31,698 nucleotides of DNA from CAZYPB01 sp964649265 (GCA_964649265.1 CAZYPB010000006.1:1-31698), one strand, 5' to 3'. Positions 1-7,787 are shown, numbered from the stretch's first letter. Notes: a model not told the origin generated them from the letters alone. A program made the numbers and translations.

Positions 1-169
1 AATGAGGATATCTATGAGCCGTCTGTCAAGAAGTTTGCGAATTGAATTGCTTATAATGTTTGCTGTTTTCTTAGGATTGTGCTCTTATTCCATCCCCATA
101 TTTTTGAGCAGGCTCATTACTGTGGGTGAGATAAGGGACCTTATAAGAAGTTCACTTCCTGGAAACTAG
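1..169 (+). CDS. 3' end of a membrane protein, unidentified (partial)
   Basis: A reading frame is open from base 2 to a TAG at 167-169 (55 codons), and its true start probably lies left of the window. It has one strongly hydrophobic stretch (about residues 16-37, with LLIMFAVFLGLCSYSIPIF) followed by a charged tail ending in RSSLPGN. This looks like the last transmembrane helix and cytoplasmic tail of a membrane protein. Its stop overlaps the stop of the convergent asnB gene by 4 bases, a compact end-to-end arrangement that supports both frames. I do not recognise the family. A polysaccharide flippase or other glycan-export protein would fit the context, but that is only a guess from position. 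Confidence 0.45.
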   Translation, partial: MRISMSRLSRSLRIELLIMFAVFLGLCSYSIPIFLSRLITVGEIRDLIRSSLPGN

Positions 170-2067
170 ATTGTTGGAGGGGTTCTTATGTCTCCTGATT
201 CCAGAAAAATCCTATGCCACAACTCAAGAGCAAGCATGTTCCAGAGCATGTTGTACTGGGGGGTTCTTTTCTCATCTGGCTTTGAATTCAATATGCTCTT
301 TATGTAGTTTTCCTTTATGTAGTTGTTTTTCAATAAACTTCCATTCAAGAGGAACTGTTCGGCCATGTCTTTCATTTCTTGCTTGTAAACTGAGAATGTG
401 TTTGTTGCAAAGCCCTGTTTCTTCTTCCTGAAAACGGATTCAGGAAGAGCATCTTTCATGGCCCTCAGAAGTATCCTCTTCCCGCTGTTGTTTCTTATTT
501 TGAAATCAACAGGTAGACTAAACGCATAATCAACTATATCGTTGTCTAGAAATGGGGTTCGGATTTCAAGTGAATTGGCCATTGATGTTCCATCATCAAC
601 AACTAGGAAATCATTTGTCATCTTAACCAGAAAATCTGTCCTGAGACAGTTTTCAATTATGTCTCCTTTCCGGCCCATGTGTTTTTTGAACGCACTGTTT
701 ATTTCATCTAAGCCTTTTTTGGAAAGGGATTCCGAATAGATGAACTGTCTTAAGTATTCCAACCCATATGCTCTGTCTGCTGAGTTAACTAGTGTGTAGC
801 TCCATGAGTCATCATCCAGATATGAACTCTTTCGATTCTCTTCTATTTTCCAATGATCTTCCGGGGGCAGGTTTGCAAGCTGTTCTTTTACTGCTTTTCT
901 TGCCTTTCGGGTTGTTTCTTTTATTTTTTGGTTGAGATTCTCTCTTTTGTGTAGTAAATCCTTCAGATATTTGTATCTGAAAATATACCCTCCAAAAAGT
1001 TCGTCTCCGCCAAGTCCCCCGAGCGCGACCTTTACGTGGCGGGAGGCGGTTTTGTAAATGTAATAAGGATATACGTTTCTCTTGGGGGTTCCCATGTGCC
1101 AGATTATTTCTGGAAAATCGACAAGTACGCTTTTCTCAATTATGAACTCTTTGTGATCTGTCCCAAAATGATCAGCAACCTCTCTCGCATCGTTGAGCTC
1201 ATCGTCTGGTTCCCCAAACCCCATTGAAAATGTGCGTAGCTTCTTGTCTGAAACCCTGCTTGCAAGAGAGAGTATTGTTGATGAGTCAACACCTCCGGAA
1301 AGAAATATCCCAACAGGTATGTCGCTTATCATATGCCTTTCAACAGAATCCTGAAGTATCCTTCTTATTTCATCAGCTGCCTGTTGCTCTGAGACCTCTC
1401 TCTTACTGGCACTAAGCCTCCAATATTCCTTTAGAACCATTTCATTCATGGATATTTCTGCATAGTTTCCTGGAGGTATACGAAATATGCCTGAGAACAA
1501 CGTGTTGCTTCCTGGGATGTATCTTAGATTAAGGAATTGGTGCATTGAGTTGGGATCTGGTTTCCTCTTAAACCCGGGGTGTAAAAGTATGCTTTTTACA
1601 TCTGAGGAAAAGACAAAATCATTTCCAATTCGTGAGTAGAAAAGAGGCTTTATACCACATCTATCTCTTGCTATTACGAGTTTCTTCTTAGGACAATCAT
1701 ATATTGCGTAAGCAAACATTCCATTGAAAAGTTTTACACAATCAGGACCGTATTCCTCATACGCGCGGACTATTACCTCCGTGTCTGAGTTTGTGGAGAA
1801 CCTGTGGCCTTTTTTCTCAAGATCTGCGCGTATCTCCTTGAAATTATATATCTCTCCGTTGTAGACAACGGTTATGGATTTATCTTCGTTTGATATTGGC
1901 TGTTTGCCACCAGGAATATCAATTATTGCAAGTCTTACGTTCGCAAGCATTACGTTATCATCAATGAACGTTCCCTTATCGTCAGGACCCCTGTTTGACA
2001 TTACATCCATCATAGTTGAAAGAAGCTGTTTGTCAACTGTACCTAGGACACCGCATATGCCGCACAT
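166..2067 (-). CDS. asnB: asparagine synthase-type glutamine amidotransferase
   Basis: Glutamine-hydrolysing asparagine synthetase family (AsnB), 633 aa. The protein starts MCGICG, so Cys2 becomes the N-terminal nucleophile of the glutaminase domain (about residues 2-200, with the RGPDD and YNGEIYN motifs). The synthetase domain follows, with the ATP-pyrophosphatase loop SGGVDSS at 257-263. It is longer than E. coli AsnB (about 554 aa) and closer to the AsnB forms found in surface-glycan loci. It is divergent from a UDP-GlcNAc 2-epimerase and close to genes for a diacetamido-uronic acid. It may therefore amidate the sugar carboxylate, as Pseudomonas WbpG-type enzymes are thought to do, rather than make free asparagine. 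The enzyme class is clear; the substrate is inferred from context. The start is fixed by the Cys2 requirement and lies 29 bp from a TATA box. Confidence 0.93.
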   Translation of the reverse strand: MCGICGVLGTVDKQLLSTMMDVMSNRGPDDKGTFIDDNVMLANVRLAIIDIPGGKQPISNEDKSITVVYNGEIYNFKEIRADLEKKGHRFSTNSDTEVIVRAYEEYGPDCVKLFNGMFAYAIYDCPKKKLVIARDRCGIKPLFYSRIGNDFVFSSDVKSILLHPGFKRKPDPNSMHQFLNLRYIPGSNTLFSGIFRIPPGNYAEISMNEMVLKEYWRLSASKREVSEQQAADEIRRILQDSVERHMISDIPVGIFLSGGVDSSTILSLASRVSDKKLRTFSMGFGEPDDELNDAREVADHFGTDHKEFIIEKSVLVDFPEIIWHMGTPKRNVYPYYIYKTASRHVKVALGGLGGDELFGGYIFRYKYLKDLLHKRENLNQKIKETTRKARKAVKEQLANLPPEDHWKIEENRKSSYLDDDSWSYTLVNSADRAYGLEYLRQFIYSESLSKKGLDEINSAFKKHMGRKGDIIENCLRTDFLVKMTNDFLVVDDGTSMANSLEIRTPFLDNDIVDYAFSLPVDFKIRNNSGKRILLRAMKDALPESVFRKKKQGFATNTFSVYKQEMKDMAEQFLLNGSLLKNNYIKENYIKSILNSKPDEKRTPQYNMLWNMLALELWHRIFLESGDIRTPPTI

Positions 2068-2091
2068 CAGGGATACTTGAACGACACTTAG

Positions 2092-2100
2092 TTTAAATTA
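2092..2100. promoter_or_regulatory. shared TATA box for asnB and wecB
   Basis: TTTAAATTA lies in the 54-bp gap between two divergent genes. Its centre is about 26 bp from the wecB ATG (2122) and about 29 bp from the asnB ATG (2067). Archaeal transcription starts about 25-27 bp from the TATA box, so both messages would be leaderless or nearly so. The TTTAAA core is palindromic and could be read in both directions. Confidence 0.5.
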
Positions 2101-2121
2101 CTTTTATCGCATTTTAGTACC

Positions 2122-3360
2122 ATGTCTGATGTACTGCTAATGCTCGGAACCAGACCGGAGCTTACCAAAACTTCTCCGTTCATATTAGAGATGATAAAAC
2201 AAAGGGTAGATTTTTCCTTTGTGTTTACTGGCCAACATTATGACAGTGAGATGTCAACCATATTCATGAAGGAGTTCGGACTCCCTGCCCCAGATCAAGT
2301 ACTTGGAATTGGAGGTGTTGATGAATTCACACAATTTGGAAAGGGCATGAAAAAACTAGGGGAGACTATCAGAAAACACAAACCGAAGCTGTGTGTTGTG
2401 AATGGGGATACTAACTCTACTCTTATGTCTGCTCTTGCGTCTGCAAAATCAGGAGTCCCGGTTGCACATATAGAAGCGGGGTGCAGGTCATTCGATTTCA
2501 CAATGCCCGAAGAGATAAACAGGATATTGACTGATAGATTATGTCATATTCTTTTCCCATCAACCGAGTATTGCGCCGAGAACCTCATATCTGAAGGATT
2601 TGAAAATAGTAGAATATTCATGTTTGGAAACACTGCTGTTGATGGTTTCAAAATGATGGCGGGTAGGGCAAGAAAGATGAACTCATGGAAACCGCTCGGG
2701 GTTGAGAAAAACAGCTATGTTCTCGTAACGCTGCACAGAAAGGAAAATGTTGATGATAAGGGCAACCTAAGGGAACTGCTCTTGTCTCTTGGAGAGCTCG
2801 ATAGACCGGTTGTTTTCCCTATGCACCCAAGGACAAGGAAGCGTATTCGTGAATTTGGCCTCATGAAACTTCTTAAAAACATACATGCTATAGAACCGGT
2901 GGGTTATCTGGAGTTTCTTTCCCTGCTTTTTGACTGTAGATATGTAGTAACTGATTCCGGTGGGGTTATGGAGGAGGCTGTGATGGCTGGAAAGCGGGTC
3001 ATCATTCCTAGAAAAAACATAGAATGGTATGAGATAGTAGAGAGAGGTGCCGGAATACTCTGCCCACCAAAGAAATCAGGAATACTTAAGGCCGTTGAGA
3101 GACTAGAGAACATTAGAGGTAAGGTTCCTTTGGTTTATCCGGATCTGGGTGCCTCAAGAAGAATTGCTAAGAAAGTTAAGGACAGTATTTCTAAGAAGAT
3201 TGTTCTGGAAAGGGATTTCTTTAAGTATGGGAGACCGGTTATGGCACTTAATCTAAAGGGAGCGCATAGGACATTTTTCAACAAAAACGGGAGGATGACC
3301 TCCGATAAGAAGAAAGCAGTAGACCGGCTCACAACAGTTAATATTAGATGTGGTGATTAG
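2122..3360 (+). CDS. wecB: UDP-N-acetylglucosamine 2-epimerase family
   Basis: Non-hydrolysing UDP-GlcNAc 2-epimerase family (GT-B fold), 412 aa, cytoplasmic. Visible family motifs are GTRPE at 9-13, NGDTNS at 94-99, HIEAG at 116-120, PEEINR at 129-134, TLHRKEN at 203-209, MHPRTR at 234-239 and TDSGG with EE at 277-285. The C-terminal 40 or so residues extend beyond the usual length of about 370. It could convert UDP-GlcNAc to UDP-ManNAc. Given the downstream aminotransferase, dehydrogenase and acetyltransferase genes, it could instead act like WbpI, turning the diacetamido-glucuronic acid nucleotide into the manno form. The sequence alone does not separate these options. The gene is probably leaderless, and a GTG-start glycosyltransferase gene follows its TAG with no gap. 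Confidence 0.9.
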   Translation: MSDVLLMLGTRPELTKTSPFILEMIKQRVDFSFVFTGQHYDSEMSTIFMKEFGLPAPDQVLGIGGVDEFTQFGKGMKKLGETIRKHKPKLCVVNGDTNSTLMSALASAKSGVPVAHIEAGCRSFDFTMPEEINRILTDRLCHILFPSTEYCAENLISEGFENSRIFMFGNTAVDGFKMMAGRARKMNSWKPLGVEKNSYVLVTLHRKENVDDKGNLRELLLSLGELDRPVVFPMHPRTRKRIREFGLMKLLKNIHAIEPVGYLEFLSLLFDCRYVVTDSGGVMEEAVMAGKRVIIPRKNIEWYEIVERGAGILCPPKKSGILKAVERLENIRGKVPLVYPDLGASRRIAKKVKDSISKKIVLERDFFKYGRPVMALNLKGAHRTFFNKNGRMTSDKKKAVDRLTTVNIRCGD

Positions 3361-4083
3361 GTGAAAGTTACACTACTTATGGCTGCTTATAACGAACATG
3401 AGAGCATAGGAAAATCAATTGAAAAACTCCACAGATATGCATCGGCGAACCTAAAGGATTTTCAGATAATTGTTGTAGATGACGGGAGCCCCGATGACAC
3501 ATACAAAACCGTTGAGAAAACAGTTAAGGAGTTTGGTGTTATTGCAGACAGAAATCTGGTTAATATGGGGCAGGGGGCTGCCTTCAGAAAGGGACTTGTG
3601 CATGCAGATGGAGATGTTGTGATCACCCTGGACAGCGATCTTTCATATCCGGTGGAAGACATACCGAAACTTCTTAAGAAAATAAATGAAGGGTATGATG
3701 TTGTTGTTACCTCTCCGTTCACTGGCGGCGGGGGAACAGAAGATGTTCCATTTATACGTCTTTTTCTAAGCAATCTGGCCACATTTCTTTACTCATTCGC
3801 ACTTGGGCTCAATCTAACTGCTTTCACTGGTGTCTTCAGAGCATACAGGAGAGAGATAATCAGTAAATGTAATTACAGAACAAATAGGTTTGAGGCTCAG
3901 GTTGAGATACTGTGGTTGTGTAAGAAGAACGGTGCAAAGATAGTAGAGATACCTTCAGTGCTAAGTTTCAAGGCAAATAGAAAGTCTAGTTTCAAGATAT
4001 TCAGAGACATGGCAACGCACCTTATCCTAATAACAAGTTTGTTTGTTGATCGTATCTTTTGGGCAATTGGCGGAAAGAGGTAG
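3361..4083 (+). CDS. family 2 glycosyltransferase, dolichol-phosphate mannose synthase-like
   Basis: GT2 glycosyltransferase, 240 aa, with the GT-A fold signatures DDGSPDDT at 40-47 and the metal-binding DSD at 91-93. LDSDLSYPVEDIP is the typical form of polyprenyl-phosphate sugar transferases (DPM1/GtrB group). The C-terminus has a hydrophobic, membrane-associating stretch rather than full transmembrane helices. It should transfer a sugar from a nucleotide onto a polyprenyl phosphate or a lipid-linked glycan at the cytoplasmic face. The start is GTG, immediately after the wecB stop and preceded by GGTGAT inside wecB, so the two are translationally coupled. Donor and acceptor cannot be read from the sequence. 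Confidence 0.85.
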   Translation: MKVTLLMAAYNEHESIGKSIEKLHRYASANLKDFQIIVVDDGSPDDTYKTVEKTVKEFGVIADRNLVNMGQGAAFRKGLVHADGDVVITLDSDLSYPVEDIPKLLKKINEGYDVVVTSPFTGGGGTEDVPFIRLFLSNLATFLYSFALGLNLTAFTGVFRAYRREIISKCNYRTNRFEAQVEILWLCKKNGAKIVEIPSVLSFKANRKSSFKIFRDMATHLILITSLFVDRIFWAIGGKR

Positions 4084-4101
4084 GCTCCTCTGTTTTAAGT
4101 A

Positions 4102-4138
4102 TTTAAATATTATAGAGGAATTTAATCCTTGGGAGGGG
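4102..4138 (+). promoter_or_regulatory. TATA box and strong Shine-Dalgarno before the aminotransferase gene
   Basis: TTTAAATAT at 4102-4110 is a TATA box. GGGAGGGG at 4131-4138 is a strong ribosome-binding site 4 bases before the ATG at 4143. The aminotransferase, dehydrogenase and acetyltransferase operon therefore has its own promoter, separate from wecB. Confidence 0.5.
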
Positions 4139-4142
4139 TTAG

Positions 4143-5207
4143 ATGATACCCATTGCTTATCCAAAATTAGGTGAAGAAGAAAAACGTAATGTGCTGGAAG
4201 TCTTTGAGACAACAATGCTTACTAATGGGAAAAAGACAAGGGAATTTGAAGGATCTTTTGCAGAGATGTGTGGAACCAAGTATGCGATTGCTACCAATAG
4301 CGGGACCTCTGCGCTTCATGTCTCCCTTCTCGCTTCTGGTATCAAACCAGGGGATGAAGTAATTGTTCCTTGTTTTACATTTATTGCCAGCGCCAATGCA
4401 GTTTCCTTCTGTGGTGCAAAACCAGTTTTTGTTGATATTGATGAAAAGACATTCAATATATCTGCAGAGGGGATAAAGGAGAAGTTGACAGACAAGACAA
4501 AGGCAATAATGCCCGTTCACCTTTACGGCCTTCCTGCGAATATGGGTGAGATCACAGAGATAGCCGAAGAGAATGACTTTTCTATTATCGAGGACGCCTG
4601 CCAGGCGCATGGAGCAGACATAGGCGGGAAAGTTGTAGGTAGTTTTGGTGATTTCGGTTGCTTCTCATTCTATCCAACAAAAAACATGACAACATGTGAA
4701 GGTGGGATGATAACAACAAACGATGATGAAAAAGCTGAGATCTGTAGAGCACTTATAAACCAGGGAATGAAAAAAAGATATTCTCACACTCTTGTTGGTT
4801 TCAATTACAGGATGACTGAATTCTCTTCTGCTGTTGGTATCGAACAGTTGAAGAAATTGTCAGGTTTTACTGAGAAAAGGAGAAACAATGCAAAATTATA
4901 TGACGACGCTTTCAATGGAAAAGTTGTCACCCCATATGTGCCTAAAGGATATGGCCATGTGTATCACCAGTACACAATAAGAACAGAGAAACGGGATGCG
5001 GTTGTTGATAAATTCAGGGAAAAGGAGATTGGGTTTGGGGTATATTATCCAACAACCATACCGCAACAGAGCATGTATGGTGAAGGTGGCTCCTTCCCTG
5101 TTGCTGAGAAGGCCTGTAAGGAAGTATTGTCCATTCCTGTGCACAATGCACTAACAGATGAGCAGTTGGATGTCGTTAGTAAAACACTTATAGAGGCGGT
5201 TTTATGA
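4143..5207 (+). CDS. DegT/DnrJ/EryC1 sugar aminotransferase (WbpE/WlbC-like)
   Basis: PLP-dependent nucleotide-sugar aminotransferase, 354 aa, full length for the family. SGTSAL at 53-58 binds the PLP phosphate, the aspartate of EDACQAHG (150-157) contacts the pyridine nitrogen, and Lys180 in YPTKN forms the Schiff base. With the overlapping dehydrogenase gene it should aminate the 3-keto form of a UDP-GlcNAc(A) sugar, using glutamate as donor, giving a 3-amino sugar nucleotide. The start is the ATG after a strong Shine-Dalgarno. Its TGA overlaps the next ATG (ATGA), so the two genes are translationally coupled. The class is certain; the 3-amino role rests on the neighbours. Confidence 0.92.
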   Translation: MIPIAYPKLGEEEKRNVLEVFETTMLTNGKKTREFEGSFAEMCGTKYAIATNSGTSALHVSLLASGIKPGDEVIVPCFTFIASANAVSFCGAKPVFVDIDEKTFNISAEGIKEKLTDKTKAIMPVHLYGLPANMGEITEIAEENDFSIIEDACQAHGADIGGKVVGSFGDFGCFSFYPTKNMTTCEGGMITTNDDEKAEICRALINQGMKKRYSHTLVGFNYRMTEFSSAVGIEQLKKLSGFTEKRRNNAKLYDDAFNGKVVTPYVPKGYGHVYHQYTIRTEKRDAVVDKFREKEIGFGVYYPTTIPQQSMYGEGGSFPVAEKACKEVLSIPVHNALTDEQLDVVSKTLIEAVL

Positions 5208-6199
5208 TTAAGGTCTCGGTTATTGGAACTGGATATATGGGTTTCAACCACGTTAGGATATTCTCTCAGACAGATGATTGTAAAGTTGTTGGAGTATGTG
5301 ATGCAGATAAGGTTAAGGGAGAAAACGTTGCAAAGAGATTCAATTGCAAATTCTATGGAGATTATAAGGAGATGTACGAGAAAGAAAAGCCTGATTGTGT
5401 TTCAATCGCAGTTCCAACCTCTAAACACAAGGAAGTTGCAAGCTATTTCATAGGTATGGGGGTTCCTTGTCTTTTAGAGAAGCCAGTTGCTGCAACTGTA
5501 ACCGAGGCAGAAGAGATAAATGACGTTGCAAAGAAATCAGGATCCCTTGTACTTGTTGGCCATATAGAGAGATTTAACCCTGCGATCAGACACTTGAAAA
5601 AGATGGTTGAGAGTGGTGATCTTGGTGATATCTTCTTAATTGATGCTGAGAGAGTAGCTCCGCTACCAGTGAGAATACAGGATGTTGGAGCAATAATCGA
5701 TCTTGCTGTCCATGATATTGATATGTTTCATTTTGTTCTTGGAAAAAGGGTGAAAACCGTTTACTCTCTCGTTAAGGGAATTTCGAGAAAGGATGTTGAA
5801 GATTTTGGTGAAGCTGTTTTCGGGTTTGGACCCGAAGTAAGCGCACACCTTAGAGTTAATTGGCTGACACCAACAAAAATAAGGAAGCTCAAGGTATTTG
5901 GGAAAAAGGGGATGGTCGAAGTCAATTATATTTCGCAGGAGCTCTACTTCTACGAAAATGTTCCGATGAAGGAGGAGCTTGATTACAGCAGGATGCTTTT
6001 CAGTGTTGCGGAGGGGGAGATGAGAAGGCCAAAAATAAACAAAGAGGAGCCCCTGAAAGCAGAACTCATGCATTTTCTAAGGTGTGTTGAGGGAAAGGAA
6101 AGGCCTATAATCTCCATACAGGAAGGAATTGATGCACTTAAAGTTGCAGAGGCAATGAAGACATCAAGCAAGAAGAACGGGGTTGTTTCCATTGAGTAA
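5204..6199 (+). CDS. Gfo/Idh/MocA dehydrogenase (WbpB/WlbA-like)
   Basis: NAD(P)-dependent sugar dehydrogenase, 331 aa. The Rossmann motif GTGYMG is at 8-13, EKPV at 92-95 (its Lys is the usual catalytic residue), and DLAVHDID near His170 is the catalytic His region of the C-terminal domain. The GHIERFNP segment at 119-126 resembles the WlbA group, which oxidises the 3-hydroxyl of UDP-GlcNAcA. It forms a 4-bp ATGA overlap with the aminotransferase that would use its keto product. The acetyltransferase gene starts inside its 3' end. Family assignment is firm. The substrate is inferred from the three-gene order. Confidence 0.9.
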   Translation: MIKVSVIGTGYMGFNHVRIFSQTDDCKVVGVCDADKVKGENVAKRFNCKFYGDYKEMYEKEKPDCVSIAVPTSKHKEVASYFIGMGVPCLLEKPVAATVTEAEEINDVAKKSGSLVLVGHIERFNPAIRHLKKMVESGDLGDIFLIDAERVAPLPVRIQDVGAIIDLAVHDIDMFHFVLGKRVKTVYSLVKGISRKDVEDFGEAVFGFGPEVSAHLRVNWLTPTKIRKLKVFGKKGMVEVNYISQELYFYENVPMKEELDYSRMLFSVAEGEMRRPKINKEEPLKAELMHFLRCVEGKERPIISIQEGIDALKVAEAMKTSSKKNGVVSIE

Positions 6200-6755
6200 A
6201 TTCTTTGTTCATTCAACTGCAGAAGTCTCCAAGGATGCGAGTATAGGGGATAACACAAAGATCTGGCACCAGGCCCAAGTGAGAGAAGGAGCTGAAATAG
6301 GGAAGAACTGCGTGATAAGCAAGAGCGTTTACATTGATTTTAATGTTAAGATAGGTGACAATTGCAAGATACAGAACTTTGTGTCCGTTTACAATGGTAT
6401 TACCGTTGAGGACGATGTCTTCATAGGTCCAAGTGCCGCCCTAACAAATGACCTGTACCCGCGAGCGGTTAATCCTGGGTGGAAGCCTGTTAAAACTACA
6501 ATTAAGAAAGGAGCATCTATTGGTGCAAATGCAACAGTGGTGTGTGGTATTACTATCGGGGAATATGCAACAATTGGAGCCGGAGCAGTTGTTGTAAACG
6601 ACGTGAACCCCCATAGATTGGTAGTGGGCAATCCTGCGAAGGAGATCGGGTTTGTCTGTAAGTGTGGCAACAGGGCGAAGGAGCTATGTAGAGAAAAGGG
6701 GGAAGTAACACTAAGTTGTCCTTCTTGTAAAAGTAAACTTGTTGTTAAAGAGTGA
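6192..6755 (+). CDS. hexapeptide-repeat sugar N-acetyltransferase (WbpD/WlbB-like)
   Basis: Left-handed beta-helix acyltransferase, about 187 aa. Hexapeptide repeats such as IGDNTK, IGKNCV, IGDNCK and IGANAT run through the first 145 residues. A C-terminal tail carries CKCG and CPSC, a possible small zinc-binding ribbon. Homologues of this type acetylate the 3-amino group of UDP-3-amino-GlcNAcA with acetyl-CoA, completing the diacetamido sugar. The start is not ATG: I chose the TTG at 6192 because GGGG (6179-6182) sits 9 bases upstream and the protein then starts close to FFVHSTAEVS, as relatives do. A TTG at 6183 is in frame and would add three residues. It overlaps the dehydrogenase gene by 8 bp and is the last gene of the operon. 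Confidence 0.88.
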   Translation: MSKFFVHSTAEVSKDASIGDNTKIWHQAQVREGAEIGKNCVISKSVYIDFNVKIGDNCKIQNFVSVYNGITVEDDVFIGPSAALTNDLYPRAVNPGWKPVKTTIKKGASIGANATVVCGITIGEYATIGAGAVVVNDVNPHRLVVGNPAKEIGFVCKCGNRAKELCREKGEVTLSCPSCKSKLVVKE

Positions 6756-6763
6756 TCGATAGG

Positions 6764-6771
6764 TTTATAAA
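6764..6771 (+). promoter_or_regulatory. TATA box of the 5S rRNA gene
   Basis: TTTATAAA, 9 bp after the acetyltransferase stop. Its centre is about 28 bp before the predicted 5S 5' end (6796), the expected archaeal spacing. The 5S gene is therefore transcribed on its own. Confidence 0.6.
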
Positions 6772-6795
6772 CTCGGATAAACATATTATTTGCTC

Positions 6796-6910
6796 GGTTA
6801 GCGGCCACAGGAATGGGGAAACACCCGAACCCATACCGAACTCGGAAGTTAAGCCTGTTCACGATGCGTCTTGTACTGCCTTCTGGCGGGAACGTGCATT
6901 GCTGCTGACC
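6796..6910 (+). rRNA. rrf: 5S ribosomal RNA
   Basis: The conserved core of loops B and C is present: ACACCCGAACCCATACCGAA followed by CTCGGAAGTTAAGC. The 5' end GGTTAGCGGC pairs with the 3' end GCTGCTGACC to form helix I (10 pairs including two G-U), which sets the ends at 6796 and 6910, give or take 2 bases. The length of about 115 nt is normal. No 16S, 23S or tRNA sequence lies nearby, so this is an unlinked 5S gene. A T-rich stretch (6914-6924) follows and probably ends transcription, just before the convergent gene ending at 6924. Confidence 0.95.
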
Positions 6911-6923
6911 ACTTCAATTTCTT

Positions 6924-7580
6924 TCATAGATTTAGCTTCTTATCATCAGTTATTTTTCGGATTAGCATAAGCTGTGCTTTTAGGTGTTCTGCTTCTTCCA
7001 ATCTTCTGAACGTGACTATTCTTTCTCTTCCAGGTTTTCCGTGGAATCTCTCAGAGTATGCATTAATCACCTCTAATCCTTTAGCACCCCCATGTGCTAT
7101 TGCATCTGCTTCTTGGTCTATGCTGAAACTGGTGTCCACCTTTCCAACTATCTCTGGTTTCCCGTTCTCCAGTATGTGGTAAAGATATGAAAACCCGTCT
7201 GATAGGTGTATGAATCTGTAGGTTTCCTTGGCCTCCTTTCTTTCACTTGGTGGGACATAACTTTCACGTTGTAATCCTAAATTCTGATGGGCAGGATCAG
7301 GGGCAGTTCTACTGTTGTTCATTTCTGCCATAATCTGTTCGAAACCACTCTTTTCTGGAGGTTCTGATAGTGGTTCCGGCTTTTTTCTTGGGCCCGCCAT
7401 AACCTGCTGTATCCTTTCAGCCTGGTTTCGAACAAAACATGGATCTTCGGAGTCCAGTGCTTTACCTATCATTTTTATTACTGCTTCCCTCTCCGGCTCG
7501 TGGCTTGTGGCCATTATCTGCCTCAGTCTCACTAGGTCATCCTTTATTGATTTGAGTGCAGCTGAGTTCTGTTTGTGCAT
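6924..7580 (-). CDS. hypothetical protein beside the assembly gap
   Basis: I do not recognise this protein. From an ATG at 7580 it is 218 aa and soluble. The first part is helical and charged (KSIKDDLVRLRQIM). A proline-rich linker (KKPEPLSEPPEKS) follows. The C-terminal half, about 115 residues, looks like a compact domain (YRFIHLSDGFSYLYHILENG, VTFRRLEEAEHLKAQL). The true start is uncertain: the frame stays open upstream to the N gap at 7616. I prefer 7580 because an AATATTATT element (about 7604-7612) lies 28 bp upstream, suiting a leaderless message. The 16-bp repeats beyond the gap also contain stops in all three frames on this strand, so they cannot be read through. It converges on the 5S gene with 13 bp between. 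Confidence 0.6.
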   Translation of the reverse strand: MHKQNSAALKSIKDDLVRLRQIMATSHEPEREAVIKMIGKALDSEDPCFVRNQAERIQQVMAGPRKKPEPLSEPPEKSGFEQIMAEMNNSRTAPDPAHQNLGLQRESYVPPSERKEAKETYRFIHLSDGFSYLYHILENGKPEIVGKVDTSFSIDQEADAIAHGGAKGLEVINAYSERFHGKPGRERIVTFRRLEEAEHLKAQLMLIRKITDDKKLNL

Positions 7581-7615
7581 GGGTAATGTTTGGATGTTGT
7601 TGAATAATATTGTTG

Positions 7616-7715
7616 NNNNNNNNNNNNNNNNNNNNNNNNNNNNNNNNNNNNNNNNNNNNNNNNNNNNNNNNNNNNNNNNNNNNNNNNNNNNNNNNNNNNN
7701 NNNNNNNNNNNNNNN
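7616..7715. other. assembly gap of exactly 100 N
   Basis: One hundred N, the usual placeholder for a scaffold gap of unknown length. It abuts a tandem repeat on its right, and the left edge also has GTTGTTG-like sequence, so the assembly most likely broke inside a longer repeat array. Confidence 0.97.
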
Positions 7716-7787
7716 CTGTTTCATGTTGTTGCTGTTTCATGTTGTTGCTGTTTCATGTTGTTGCTGTTTCATGTTGTTGCTGTTTCT
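7716..7787. repeat. 16-bp tandem repeat next to the gap
   Basis: The unit CTGTTTCATGTTGTTG occurs four times with a period of exactly 16 bp (starts at 7716, 7732, 7748, 7764), plus a partial fifth copy from 7780. On the minus strand each unit contains ATGAAACAG. Reading from any of these ATGs reaches a TGA two units on, unless the array ends first. The true copy number is unknown because of the adjacent gap. Units differ by no base within the visible copies, which suggests recent expansion or active homogenisation. Confidence 0.9.

Noticed and set aside
166..431. Rightward frames antisense to asnB
   Set aside because: They lie within a full-length, motif-complete enzyme gene on the other strand.
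4167..4610. 147-residue minus-strand frame inside the aminotransferase gene
   Set aside because: Fully antisense to a gene with clear catalytic motifs; its composition is that of a shadow frame.
6752..7182. Rightward frames over the 5S region
   Set aside because: They overlap the 5S rRNA gene and the convergent gene and have no coding features.
7581..7724. Extension of the hypothetical protein across the gap to an ATG at 7724
   Set aside because: The frame through 100 N is arbitrary, and the visible repeat units contain stops in every frame on this strand.
7716..7787. CRISPR array
   Set aside because: Repeats are only 16 bp and directly adjacent with no spacers, and no cas genes are present.
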